Translations under genes and position numbers: made by a program
Notes under the pieces: model-generated
What the model saw: the letters and a program-made list of their open reading frames with translations, nothing else
Told to the model about the DNA's origin: nothing
Database searches by the model: none
In this document: in pieces, positions 1 to 8,166 of the stretch
Numbering within the stretch: position 1 is the first letter of the stretch
Layout: each line of letters opens with the position of its first letter
Origin: Stenotrophomonas maltophilia
GTDB lineage: Bacteria; Pseudomonadota; Gammaproteobacteria; Xanthomonadales; Xanthomonadaceae
Assembly: GCF_025642255.1 (NCBI RefSeq)
Contig: NZ_CP106759.1
Coordinates: 3,127,501 to 3,191,500, forward strand
DNA length: 64,000 nt
Direction of reading: 5' to 3'

Positions 1-1621
1 GGTTGTAGGAATTGGCCAGCGCATCGATCAGCCGCACGGTGCCATGGCTGCGGTTGTCCGCATTGCCCGGGCTCCAGTTGCGGCCACGGCTCAACTGGAC
101 GGTCACCGGCGAATCGTCAACCCAGCTCGCCAGCGAGTAGCGGTCCGGCTGGGCCAGCGCCAGCAGGTACACGAACGGCTTGAGCAGCGAGCCGACCGGG
201 CGCTGCGCCTCGATGGCGCGGTTGAAGCCGACCTCGGAGACCTCGCGGCTGCCGATCACTGCCAGCACGTCGCCGTTATGCACGTCGGTCAGCACCATGC
301 CGGCCTGCAGCTCGGGACGGCGCTTGCTCTCCAGCGACTTGATGGTACGGGTCACAGCGCCTTCGGCGTAGGCCTGCGCGGACGGCGACATGCCGGTCAT
401 GACGCTCAGGCCCGCGCCCTGCAGTGCGGACTCGGGATAATCGTGGCCGAGCTGGCGACGGACCAGATCGACATAGGCCGGGAAGCGGTTGGCGGCGACC
501 AGGCCCGGTGTCTTCGGCACCCCCAGCGGAGCCTTCAGCGCCCGCTGGTATTCGGCATCGTCGATCAGCGCCGCTTCGCGCAGCTTGCCCAGCACGAAGT
601 TGCGACGATCCAGCGCCCGTTCCGGGTTGCGCCGCGGGTCGTAGTAGGACGGGCCCTTGACCAGGCCGATCAACAGCGCGATGTGCTCGGTTTCCAGCGA
701 CGACAGGTCGCGGCCGAACCAGAATTCGGCGCCGGAGGACATGCCATGGATCGCCTGGCTGCCGCGCTGGCCCAGGTACACCTGGTTCAGATACGCCTCG
801 AAAATGGTGCGCTTGTCGTAACGCGCTTCCATGATCAACGCATACAGCACTTCATTGAACTTGCGGGTGAGGGTCTGCTCCTTGCCGATGCCGAGCAGGC
901 CGCTGCGGGCCAGCTGCTGGGTCAGCGTGGACGCACCCTGCCGGCTCTGCCCGCCGGAACGGACGGTCACCCAGACCGCACGGGCGATGCCCGACAGGTC
1001 GATGCCGTGATGGCGGTTGAAGTCCTTGTCCTCCACCGCCTGCAGGCCGGTCACCAGCAGGTCCGGCGCCTCGTCCATGCGGATCAGGCGACGCTCTTCC
1101 TGCTTCTGGCCGTACAGCGTGGCGATGCGTGCCGGATCCAGGCGGGCGGCCTTGAGCGCCTTGCGGCTGTCGGCATCGCGCAGCGACGCGACGGTGCCGC
1201 CAGCGAGCGACAGCTCGACGCGACGTGCGGCCACCCGGCCATCGACGTCGGCGTAGCCACGGCTGGCAATGACGAAGCGGCCACCCTTCACCGCGTAGGT
1301 GGCCGGCTCCCTGCCTTCGCCGTCATCGCGGTAGGCGGACGCGGCCAGTTCGGTCTTCAGGGTCGCCGCATCCATCGCCTTGCCGGGCGTCAGCACCAGC
1401 GGGCGGGCGTAGACACGGGTCGGGATCTGCCAGCGCAGCTCTCCGAAACGCTGGGTCACCTGCTGGTTGAGGTACAGGGTGTACGGGATCAGGAAACCCA
1501 GTCCCAGTGCGACCGCTGCCATGCTCCAGGTGATCAGCCTGCGTCGCCAGGGCGAGCTGCCGCCCTCCTGGTCGTCGTCGTCGAAATCGTCGTGGTCGTC
1601 GGAATCGTAGCGTCGGGGCAC
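1..1621 (-). CDS. mrcB: Penicillin-binding protein 1B, 3' end cut by window
   Basis: Bifunctional class A PBP that polymerises and cross-links peptidoglycan in the periplasm. The first ~540 residues are inside the window. An Asp-rich cytoplasmic tail (residues ~6-17) precedes one membrane anchor (~29-50). The GT51 transglycosylase follows, with EDKDF near residue 197 and ASTLTQQ near 230. The transpeptidase serine lies in GSLLKP (S ~478), and the SxN motif (SYN) falls at bases 2-10, about 60 residues later, as expected for PBP1b. The start is taken as GTG at 1621; an ATG slightly upstream is in another frame. The KTG motif and C-terminus are outside the window. The family assignment is firm; PBP1b rather than PBP1a rests on the N-terminal layout. 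Confidence 0.93.
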   Translation of the reverse strand, partial: MPRRYDSDDHDDFDDDDQEGGSSPWRRRLITWSMAAVALGLGFLIPYTLYLNQQVTQRFGELRWQIPTRVYARPLVLTPGKAMDAATLKTELAASAYRDDGEGREPATYAVKGGRFVIASRGYADVDGRVAARRVELSLAGGTVASLRDADSRKALKAARLDPARIATLYGQKQEERRLIRMDEAPDLLVTGLQAVEDKDFNRHHGIDLSGIARAVWVTVRSGGQSRQGASTLTQQLARSGLLGIGKEQTLTRKFNEVLYALIMEARYDKRTIFEAYLNQVYLGQRGSQAIHGMSSGAEFWFGRDLSSLETEHIALLIGLVKGPSYYDPRRNPERALDRRNFVLGKLREAALIDDAEYQRALKAPLGVPKTPGLVAANRFPAYVDLVRRQLGHDYPESALQGAGLSVMTGMSPSAQAYAEGAVTRTIKSLESKRRPELQAGMVLTDVHNGDVLAVIGSREVSEVGFNRAIEAQRPVGSLLKPFVYLLALAQPDRYSLASWVDDSPVTVQLSRGRNWSPGNADNRSHGTVRLIDALANSYN

Positions 1622-1696
1622 GGGAAAAGCATGGCAGGGGCGTCAGCGGAGTCTACCCCAGCCCTTTCCCCAAGACAGGTTCGATCGGTCGTCCGT

Positions 1697-2641
1697 TCAG
1701 CGATGGCCCGGCGGCAGCGGACCGGCCCGGCCGCGGATGCCGTCCCACAGCCCCTTCAACATGAACCGCAACCGAATCCAGCGCGGCGCCAGGAACAGCC
1801 CGTTGCCCACCAGCTTCAGCAGCAGGCGTGGCACGTCCTGCGCGATCCAGACCCGCGGCGTATAGGCGCGCCCGTAGAGCAGCACGCGGTTGCGCATGAT
1901 GAAATACAGGCGGAACGGCTTGTGCACGATCACGCCGTCCGGCTTCGCCCGCGACGGCAGCAGTTCCTCGCCGATGCTGTGGCTCATCTGCGCATCGCAG
2001 ATTCCGTACAGCGCGTGGCCACTGCGTTTGGCGCGGAAGCACCAGTCCATGTCCAGGTTGTCGATGAACAGGCTTTCGTCCATCGCACCGATGTCACGCA
2101 GCGCCGACATCGGCACCAGCGATCCGGACGTGATGAGGAAGTCGCAGGAGATGCGCTGGCCCGGGCCGCCACGCAGCTTGTGGTTGAAGGGGAAGCCGAA
2201 GCGGACGAACGGGGCCAGCATGCCGCTGCGTGCGTCGCGGAACTGCGGTCCCACCGCAGCGATCCGCTCATTGCCCGCCAGCTCGACCAGCGCGGTGCCC
2301 AGCACGTCGACCATGCCTGGCTCCAGCACACTGTCCTGGTCCATCAGCAGCACGTAGTCGAACCCCAATGACTGCGCCTGCTCATACGACCGGTTCAGCG
2401 CACTGCCGAGCCCGACGTTGTGCGGCGAGGCCAGCAGGCTGATGCCGGGCGCCGCGCCCAGCAGCGCTTTCACATCCACACCTCGGCTGCCGTTGTCGAA
2501 CACCACCAGATGCCCGACCTGCTGCAGCACGCTGTCGACCACCCGCCGCAGCAACTCCGGATCGGGGCCATAAGTAACGATCACGGCGCAGACGCGGTGC
2601 GCGTCGAAGGCAGCACGCGCTGCCGGCATCTGCGAAGTCAT
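1697..2641 (-). CDS. Family 2 glycosyltransferase (rhamnosyltransferase-like)
   Basis: Predicted cytoplasmic GT-A glycosyltransferase of 314 residues that moves a sugar from a nucleotide donor to a surface polysaccharide or glycolipid acceptor. The N-terminus has the Rossmann-like strand CAVIVTYGPD (18-27), then FDNGSRG, and the metal-binding DQD at residues 101-103 (LLMDQDS). The length and the LxDQDS motif fit bacterial rhamnosyltransferase-type GT2 enzymes, but the sugar cannot be read from sequence. Its ATG overlaps the upstream glycosyltransferase stop as ATGA (2638-2641), so the pair is probably translationally coupled. Confidence 0.85.
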   Translation of the reverse strand: MTSQMPAARAAFDAHRVCAVIVTYGPDPELLRRVVDSVLQQVGHLVVFDNGSRGVDVKALLGAAPGISLLASPHNVGLGSALNRSYEQAQSLGFDYVLLMDQDSVLEPGMVDVLGTALVELAGNERIAAVGPQFRDARSGMLAPFVRFGFPFNHKLRGGPGQRISCDFLITSGSLVPMSALRDIGAMDESLFIDNLDMDWCFRAKRSGHALYGICDAQMSHSIGEELLPSRAKPDGVIVHKPFRLYFIMRNRVLLYGRAYTPRVWIAQDVPRLLLKLVGNGLFLAPRWIRLRFMLKGLWDGIRGRAGPLPPGHR

Positions 2642-3630
2642 TGGATTCCCTGCACGAGGTCGCTGGCCGCCGAACGCAGGCCGTTGGAAAAACGATGATA
2701 GCGGCCACTGCCCAGCTCACGGGCGATGTGCAGCATGCGGGACGGCAGCCGGGTTGGCGCGCAGGCCCGCGCCTCGGCATGGCGCAGACGCTGGTCCAGT
2801 GTCGCCAACTGTGCGGCATCCAGTGCCGGCCGGCCCAGCCGCGCCTGCTCCTGCAACGAGCGCAGGCGGGCCAACGCCGCCGCGAGGTAGGTGCGGCGCG
2901 CGGAACCACTGCCCACGGCCCGCTCCAGCAGCCCGCGCTGGCGCGCGCCCACCTGGTTGTCGCCATGCTGCCGGTAGTCGGTGGTGATCGCTTCGATGCT
3001 GTCCAGGCCACCGCTTGCCGCCGCCACCAGCGCCAGCCATTCGTCGTGGATCCAGCCCTTGGCCACCGGCAGCGCCTGCGTGATCAGGCCACGCCGCAGC
3101 GCGGTCACGGCGCCGGTCACCAGATTGCGGCCCATCAGCAGCTCGAAGCCTTCACCGCGGTGTTCACGGTCCAGGTCGCGGCGGCTGATCGACAGCGCCT
3201 GGAACAGGGTTGCCGGCAGCGGCCGGCCCTGCGCATCGACCAGCCGTGCATCGCTGTGCAGCAGTTGTGCCGTGGGCCGCGCGGCGAACGCCTGCAGGAA
3301 GGTGGCGACCTTGTCCGCATGCCACACATCGTCCTGGTCGCACAGGAAGACGATGTCGCCGCTGCAGGCCGACAACGCGGTTTCGAAATTGCGCACGTAA
3401 CCGACGTTCTGCTCCTGCTGCCGCAGCACCACCTCGATGCCGGCCGCACGCAGCGCTTCAGCCTCGTGCAGGAGCACGGCCCAGGTACCATCGGCAGAAG
3501 CATCGTCGACCACCACCACCTGTGTCGGCAGTACGCTCTGCGCGGCGATGCTGCGCAGTTGGGCGGCGACATGGCGCTCACCCTGCCAGGTACACAAGGC
3601 AACGGAGACGGTGGGTGCGACGCTGGACAT
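2638..3630 (-). CDS. Family 2 glycosyltransferase
   Basis: GT2 enzyme of 330 residues, probably acting with the overlapping downstream glycosyltransferase in surface glycan assembly. It begins VSVALCTWQGE, carries VVVDDASADGTW (40-50) for nucleotide binding and CDQDDVW (D98-D101) as the DXD metal site; HDEW near the middle is typical of this subgroup. The start is set at ATG 3630 because the conserved fold begins directly after it. An alternative ATG at 3699 shares a base with the stop of the upstream gene (TGATG) and would add 23 Pro/Ala-rich residues. A TATAGT-like -10 sequence lies just upstream of 3630. Confidence 0.84.
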   Translation of the reverse strand: MSSVAPTVSVALCTWQGERHVAAQLRSIAAQSVLPTQVVVVDDASADGTWAVLLHEAEALRAAGIEVVLRQQEQNVGYVRNFETALSACSGDIVFLCDQDDVWHADKVATFLQAFAARPTAQLLHSDARLVDAQGRPLPATLFQALSISRRDLDREHRGEGFELLMGRNLVTGAVTALRRGLITQALPVAKGWIHDEWLALVAAASGGLDSIEAITTDYRQHGDNQVGARQRGLLERAVGSGSARRTYLAAALARLRSLQEQARLGRPALDAAQLATLDQRLRHAEARACAPTRLPSRMLHIARELGSGRYHRFSNGLRSAASDLVQGIQ

Positions 3631-3698
3631 GTTCTGGGGAGCGGCCGGAGCGGCTGGACTATACCCGACTGGCACCCCCGGCACGAATGGTCGTCGCA

Positions 3699-5270
3699 TC
3701 AGCGCGGCTGCGGCTCGCCACCTGCGCGCCGCAGCCGTTCCTCGAATGGCGGCAGTTCGGCCAGGTCCGGTTGCAGCCGCCGCGCCTGCTCGGCGGCATG
3801 CGCGGCAAATGCCAGATCGCCGCTGCCCAGCCGTTCGCTGCCGATCGCCAGCCAGCGCTGGGCCAGGCGCAGCCGTGCGGTCGGCAACCCGGCGTCGGTC
3901 GGCGCCAGCGTCTGCCACGCCTGCAGACAGGCGCCGGCGGCCTGCACCCGGTTCTGGCGCAGGTTGTCGTCGAAGCACTGGCGGCTGGCCGGCAGCAGCC
4001 GCGTGGCAGCCGCTTTCACGCGGGTGTCGCGTGGGGCCAGCGACTGCGCTTCGCGCAGCGCATCGAAGGCACTGTGCCCGGGCGGACTGATCCATTGCCC
4101 TGCACGCTCGGCGCGTTCGACCTGGCGCAGGTGATCACGCAGCAGACGCTCACGCTGGCTGCTGCTGATCGACGGCTGCTGCAGGGCCTGCTGCGCCTGC
4201 CGTGCACGCTGCAGGCGCTGCTCGAGCTGCTGCCTGGCCGCTGCCGAGGCACCCAGCGACGCTGCCAATGCGGCATCGCGCTGTGCCGCCTCGAACTGGA
4301 AGTCATCGGCCCGCTTCTGGCTGCGTGCGAGGACCGCCTGCAGTGTCTGCTCCCGGCCGCGCTGGGCACTGGGATCGTCGGCCGCCACCGCCAGGACCGC
4401 CTGGAAGCCCGCCGCCGCCGCTTCCAGCTGCTGTCGTTTCAACGCACGCTGCGCCTGCCGCAATCGCTGATCCATCGCCTGCGCCAATGCTTCCTGGCTG
4501 GCCGGCAGGTCGGCGTGCCCGGCATCGAACTGACGTGCCCGCTGCACCACCGCGGCCGCGTCGGCCAGATCACCTCGCGCGGCCAGGGCACGCGCCTGCT
4601 GCAGCAGGTCACTCAGTGCATCCTCGCGACCTTCCAGCGCCGATAGGTTGTCCGGCTGCAGGGCCAGAATGCGCTGGAACATCGGCAGGGCGCTGCTGTC
4701 GCCGTCATCCAGGCGCCCGGCGGCGAGTGCGTTGCGCGCCTGCGCAAGCATCGCGCCAATCCCTGCCCCGGCCGTGCGACGTGCCCGCAGCTGGCGCGCC
4801 AGCGCATCGGTCTGGCTCTGCGGCACCTGCAGCTCGCGTGCCAGCGCCAAGGCCTGCGCACTGGCGTCCAGATCCCCGGCCTGCAGCCGGTCCTGCGCCT
4901 GCTGCAACGCAGCGGCACCGGTCCGTGCCAGGCCCTCGCGCGCCTGCGGGCGATCGCCGTCGAGCGCAAGCGCGGCCTGGTAGCGCTCGCGCGCACCACT
5001 GCCATCGGTGGCGGTCAGCCGTCCCGCCGCCAGCGCACGATCACCTTCGGCCAGCAGCTGTTCGATCTGCGGTTCGTCCCAGAACCAGTCCGCCAGCGGC
5101 TTGCGCAGCAGCACCAGCAGCACGAACACCGCCATCGCCGCCACCAGCGCCCAGCGCCAGACCCGGCGCGCATGCCGCGCCTGCAGCCACCACCAACGGC
5201 CTTCACGGCGGACGCGGTCCAGCGCAGGATGTTCGGCGCCGTGAGGGCGATGCGGAGGCTCGCGTTCCAT
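3699..5270 (-). CDS. Membrane-anchored Ala/Gln-rich repeat protein
   Basis: Unrecognised 523-residue protein. It has a Trp/Arg-rich cytoplasmic N-terminus, one membrane segment (about 39-57) and a long Ala/Gln/Arg/Leu-rich periplasmic part. Repeated stretches such as LLAEGDRALAAGRL, QARALAARGDLADAA and LKRQQLEAAAAGF look like degenerate TPR or helical-hairpin units. It lies 30 bp downstream of relA and its stop touches the glycosyltransferase region, so it is probably cotranscribed. An envelope scaffold is possible given the glycosyltransferases and PBP1b downstream, but nothing shows a catalytic role. Confidence 0.7.
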   Translation of the reverse strand: MEREPPHRPHGAEHPALDRVRREGRWWWLQARHARRVWRWALVAAMAVFVLLVLLRKPLADWFWDEPQIEQLLAEGDRALAAGRLTATDGSGARERYQAALALDGDRPQAREGLARTGAAALQQAQDRLQAGDLDASAQALALARELQVPQSQTDALARQLRARRTAGAGIGAMLAQARNALAAGRLDDGDSSALPMFQRILALQPDNLSALEGREDALSDLLQQARALAARGDLADAAAVVQRARQFDAGHADLPASQEALAQAMDQRLRQAQRALKRQQLEAAAAGFQAVLAVAADDPSAQRGREQTLQAVLARSQKRADDFQFEAAQRDAALAASLGASAAARQQLEQRLQRARQAQQALQQPSISSSQRERLLRDHLRQVERAERAGQWISPPGHSAFDALREAQSLAPRDTRVKAAATRLLPASRQCFDDNLRQNRVQAAGACLQAWQTLAPTDAGLPTARLRLAQRWLAIGSERLGSGDLAFAAHAAEQARRLQPDLAELPPFEERLRRAGGEPQPR

Positions 5271-5300
5271 GCGTGCAGGGTAGCCGGGGTGGCGTGAAGC

Positions 5301-7454
5301 TCAGCCGAGGCGACGTGCCTCGCTGACACCGGGCAAGGCATCGAGCTTGCCCAGCAGCGTCGACAGCTGGCCGTAATCGCTCACCTTCAGCCGCAGGCGC
5401 AGGTGGGCACGGCCGCTGTTGCGCACGTTGTCGCTGTGGATGTCGAGCACGTAGGCGTCTTCCTGGGCGATCAGGTTGGTGATGTCCTTCAGCAGCCAGC
5501 GGCGATCGACCGCATCGACCACCACGTCCACTTCGTAACCGCCGCCCGCCTGCCCCCATTCCACCGGCAGGATGCGTTGCGGGCTGGCCGCGGCAAGGCG
5601 GGCCAGCGCTGCACAGTCTGCGCGATGCACCGTGACACCCCGGCTACGGGTCAGGTAGCCGACGATGGGTTCGCCCGCCACCGGCTGGCAGCAGCGTGCC
5701 AGCTGCACCAGCAGGTTGCCCACGCCCTGCACGGTGAACTTGGACTTGCCCAGGTTCTCGCGCCGTGCGGTCGGGCGTGGCAGGGTCGGCGGCGCTGGCT
5801 GGCTGGCCGCACGTTCGGCCTCCAGCAGCGCGCGGCTGATCTGGTTGGGGCCGGTATCGCCCAGCGCCACCTGGATGTACAGGTCGTCGACGCTGTCGGC
5901 ATGGAACTTCTTCGCCGCGGCCGCCAGATCCGAATGCTGCAGCCCGAGCCGCTTGAGCTCGCGCTCCAGCAGTTCGCGGCCTGCCTGCACGTTGCGCGCG
6001 CGGTCAAGCTTGTGGAACCAGCTGCGTACCTTCTCGCGCGAGCGGTTGCTGGCCAGGAAGCCGTTGGCCGGTATCAGCCAGTCGCGGCGCGGATCGGCCT
6101 CCTTGCCGGTAAGGATCTCTACGCGGTCGCCGCTGCGCAGGCGGTAGGTCAACGGCACGATGCGGCCGTTCACCTTGGCGCCGCGGCAGCGGTGTCCCAC
6201 CATGGTGTGCACCTGGTAGGCGAAGTCCAGTGGCGTGGCCCCCTGCGGCAGATCCAGCACTTCGTCCTTCGGGCTCAGCGCATAGACGCGGTCCTCGGTG
6301 AGCTCCGCATCCAGTGCCCCGGCCAGTTCATTGCCCTGCCCGTCCTGCGCCTGCTCCAGCAGCTGGCGCATCCAGGTGATCTTGCGGTCGAAGGCCTTTT
6401 CGGCGCCCTTGCCACCTTCCTTGTACTTCCAGTGCGCAGCCACGCCCAGTTCGGCCTGCGCATGCATCTCGTGGGTGCGGATCTGCACTTCGATGGTGCG
6501 CCCTTCCGGGCCGACGACGGCGGTGTGCAGCGAACGGTAGTCGTTGGCCTTGGGTCGGGCGATGTAATCATCGAACTCGCTCGGCACCGGCGCCCACAGC
6601 GCGTGCACCACGCCCAGCACGGCGTAGCAGGCCGCGACGTCGTCGACCATCACCCGCACCGCACGGATGTCATACAGCTGGTCGAACGCCAGCCGCTTCT
6701 TCTGCATCTTCCGCCAGATGCTGTAGATGTGCTTCGGCCGCCCGCTGACCTCGGCCTTGATGCCCTGGGCCGACAGTTCGCGCGAGAGCACCTTCTTGAC
6801 GTTCTCGACGTAACGTTCGCGGGCGATACGCGTCTCATCCACCTCGCGGGCGATGCGTCGGTAGGTGTCCGGCTCCAGATGGCGGAACGCCAGGTCTTCC
6901 AGCTCCCACTTCAGCTGCCAGATGCCCAGGCGGTTGGCCAGCGGGGCATGGATGTCGCGGGTCAGCTGGGCCAGCGCGCGGCGCTGCTCCTCCTCCAGCC
7001 TGTCGGCCGCGCGCATGCGCGCCAGCTGCCGCGCCAGCAGGATCGGCACCACCCGCAGGTCGCGGATGATCGCCAGCAGCAGCCGGCGCAGGCCCTCGCT
7101 GTTGCGTCCGGCCTCGCGACCGGCGTGCAGCGCCCATACCGGGTCGGCCGCGTCCTGGCCGTCGAGCAGGCCGATCACCGCCGCCCGGTGGCTGCCAAGC
7201 GGCAACTGCTCCAGGTGGGCGCGCAGGCCGGGCAGGTCGAACAGCAGGGCCGCGACCACCGCGCCTTCGTCCGCCGAGAGCATTGACAGGGCATCGAGGG
7301 TGTCGCCCAGCACCGACCAGCTGGCGCGCATCTGCGTGTCAGTCCCGGCAGCTTCCCAGTACTCGCGCAGGGCCTGGCGCAGCGGAGCGGGCAGCACCGC
7401 TGCCGAGGGACGGTTCAACAAGGCATCCAGGCCGGGGACGGAAGCGCGGTTCAC
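5301..7454 (-). CDS. relA: (p)ppGpp synthetase RelA
   Basis: Ribosome-associated GTP pyrophosphokinase of 717 residues that makes (p)ppGpp during amino-acid starvation. The N-terminal hydrolase domain is degenerate: LLFDLPGL stands where bifunctional enzymes have an HD pair, so hydrolysis is not expected. The synthetase domain carries YDIRAVRVMV and EFDDYIARPKANDYRSLHTA. The EFDD (E ~293) is the acidic signature of monofunctional RelA rather than the RxKD of SpoT/Rel. TGS (LDLPQGATPLDFAYQVH) and a C-terminal ACT domain follow. The start is GTG at 7454; the next gene is divergent. A separate SpoT is expected elsewhere. Confidence 0.95.
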   Translation of the reverse strand: MNRASVPGLDALLNRPSAAVLPAPLRQALREYWEAAGTDTQMRASWSVLGDTLDALSMLSADEGAVVAALLFDLPGLRAHLEQLPLGSHRAAVIGLLDGQDAADPVWALHAGREAGRNSEGLRRLLLAIIRDLRVVPILLARQLARMRAADRLEEEQRRALAQLTRDIHAPLANRLGIWQLKWELEDLAFRHLEPDTYRRIAREVDETRIARERYVENVKKVLSRELSAQGIKAEVSGRPKHIYSIWRKMQKKRLAFDQLYDIRAVRVMVDDVAACYAVLGVVHALWAPVPSEFDDYIARPKANDYRSLHTAVVGPEGRTIEVQIRTHEMHAQAELGVAAHWKYKEGGKGAEKAFDRKITWMRQLLEQAQDGQGNELAGALDAELTEDRVYALSPKDEVLDLPQGATPLDFAYQVHTMVGHRCRGAKVNGRIVPLTYRLRSGDRVEILTGKEADPRRDWLIPANGFLASNRSREKVRSWFHKLDRARNVQAGRELLERELKRLGLQHSDLAAAAKKFHADSVDDLYIQVALGDTGPNQISRALLEAERAASQPAPPTLPRPTARRENLGKSKFTVQGVGNLLVQLARCCQPVAGEPIVGYLTRSRGVTVHRADCAALARLAAASPQRILPVEWGQAGGGYEVDVVVDAVDRRWLLKDITNLIAQEDAYVLDIHSDNVRNSGRAHLRLRLKVSDYGQLSTLLGKLDALPGVSEARRLG

Positions 7455-7583
7455 AGCATCGAGCAGGCAAGACAGAGGCCCCTACACTAGCGCCGGCACC
7501 GTTCAGGGACAATCGCCACCGCTGCATCGCCGGGCATGAGCACATGCCGCTACACTCGCGGGCAAACCCCGGAGAGACCTGTC

Positions 7584-8120
7584 ATGCCTTCCATTGTCCT
7601 GCGCGCCCGTCCACGGCTGCTGGCCTGTGCCGCCGTGCTGTTGTCCCTGTCCGCGCCCGCCCTGGCGCAGCGCGTGGTGGAGGGCGATCTGCAGCAGCAG
7701 ATGTCACCGGCCGAGTTCAAGGCCGCCGGCCTGGACAAGCTCAGCGCCGCCGAACTGGCCTCGCTCAACCGCTGGCTGCAGGGCAAGGTCGAAGCCGCTG
7801 CCACCGAGGCGGTTGCCGCCGTGCGCGAGGAAGCGCGCGAGGAGGGGCGACAGGAAGTGATCCGCAAGAACCGTGGCTTCTTCGACTTCGGCAGCAATGA
7901 GCCGATCACCGGTGTGCTGCAGGGCGAGTTCCGCGGCTTCGGCAAGGGCCGCGTCTATTCGCTGGACAACGGCCAGCAATGGGAACAGACCGACACGACG
8001 TCAATTTCCGGTGTCCGCAGGCAATCACCCAAGGTCAGCATCACCCCGGGCGTGATGGGTGTGTGGTACCTGAAGGTCGAGGGCGTCAATACCCAGCCCA
8101 AGGTCCGTCGCACCAAGTAA
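7584..8120 (+). CDS. Small secreted protein of unknown function
   Basis: Protein of 178 residues with a Sec signal peptide (RLLACAAVLLSLSAPALAQ, cleavage near residue 28). The mature part has an Ala/Glu/Arg helix (VEAAATEAVAAVREEAREEGRQEV), probably a coiled coil, then a beta-rich C-terminus (ITGVLQGEFRGFGKGRVYSLDNG). The start at 7584 is preceded by GGAGAG; a longer in-frame start at 7536 lacks a good ribosome site and would bury the signal. It is conserved-looking but not assignable, probably periplasmic. Confidence 0.75.
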   Translation: MPSIVLRARPRLLACAAVLLSLSAPALAQRVVEGDLQQQMSPAEFKAAGLDKLSAAELASLNRWLQGKVEAAATEAVAAVREEAREEGRQEVIRKNRGFFDFGSNEPITGVLQGEFRGFGKGRVYSLDNGQQWEQTDTTSISGVRRQSPKVSITPGVMGVWYLKVEGVNTQPKVRRTK

Positions 8121-8166
8121 CGCGCGACCTGTCCGAATGCAGCCAGGCACTGCCCGGCTGCACGCT

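Noticed and set aside
44-2371. 775-codon plus-strand frame
   Set aside because: Lies opposite mrcB and a glycosyltransferase that both show conserved catalytic motifs; its own translation is His/Gln/Arg-rich without any domain.
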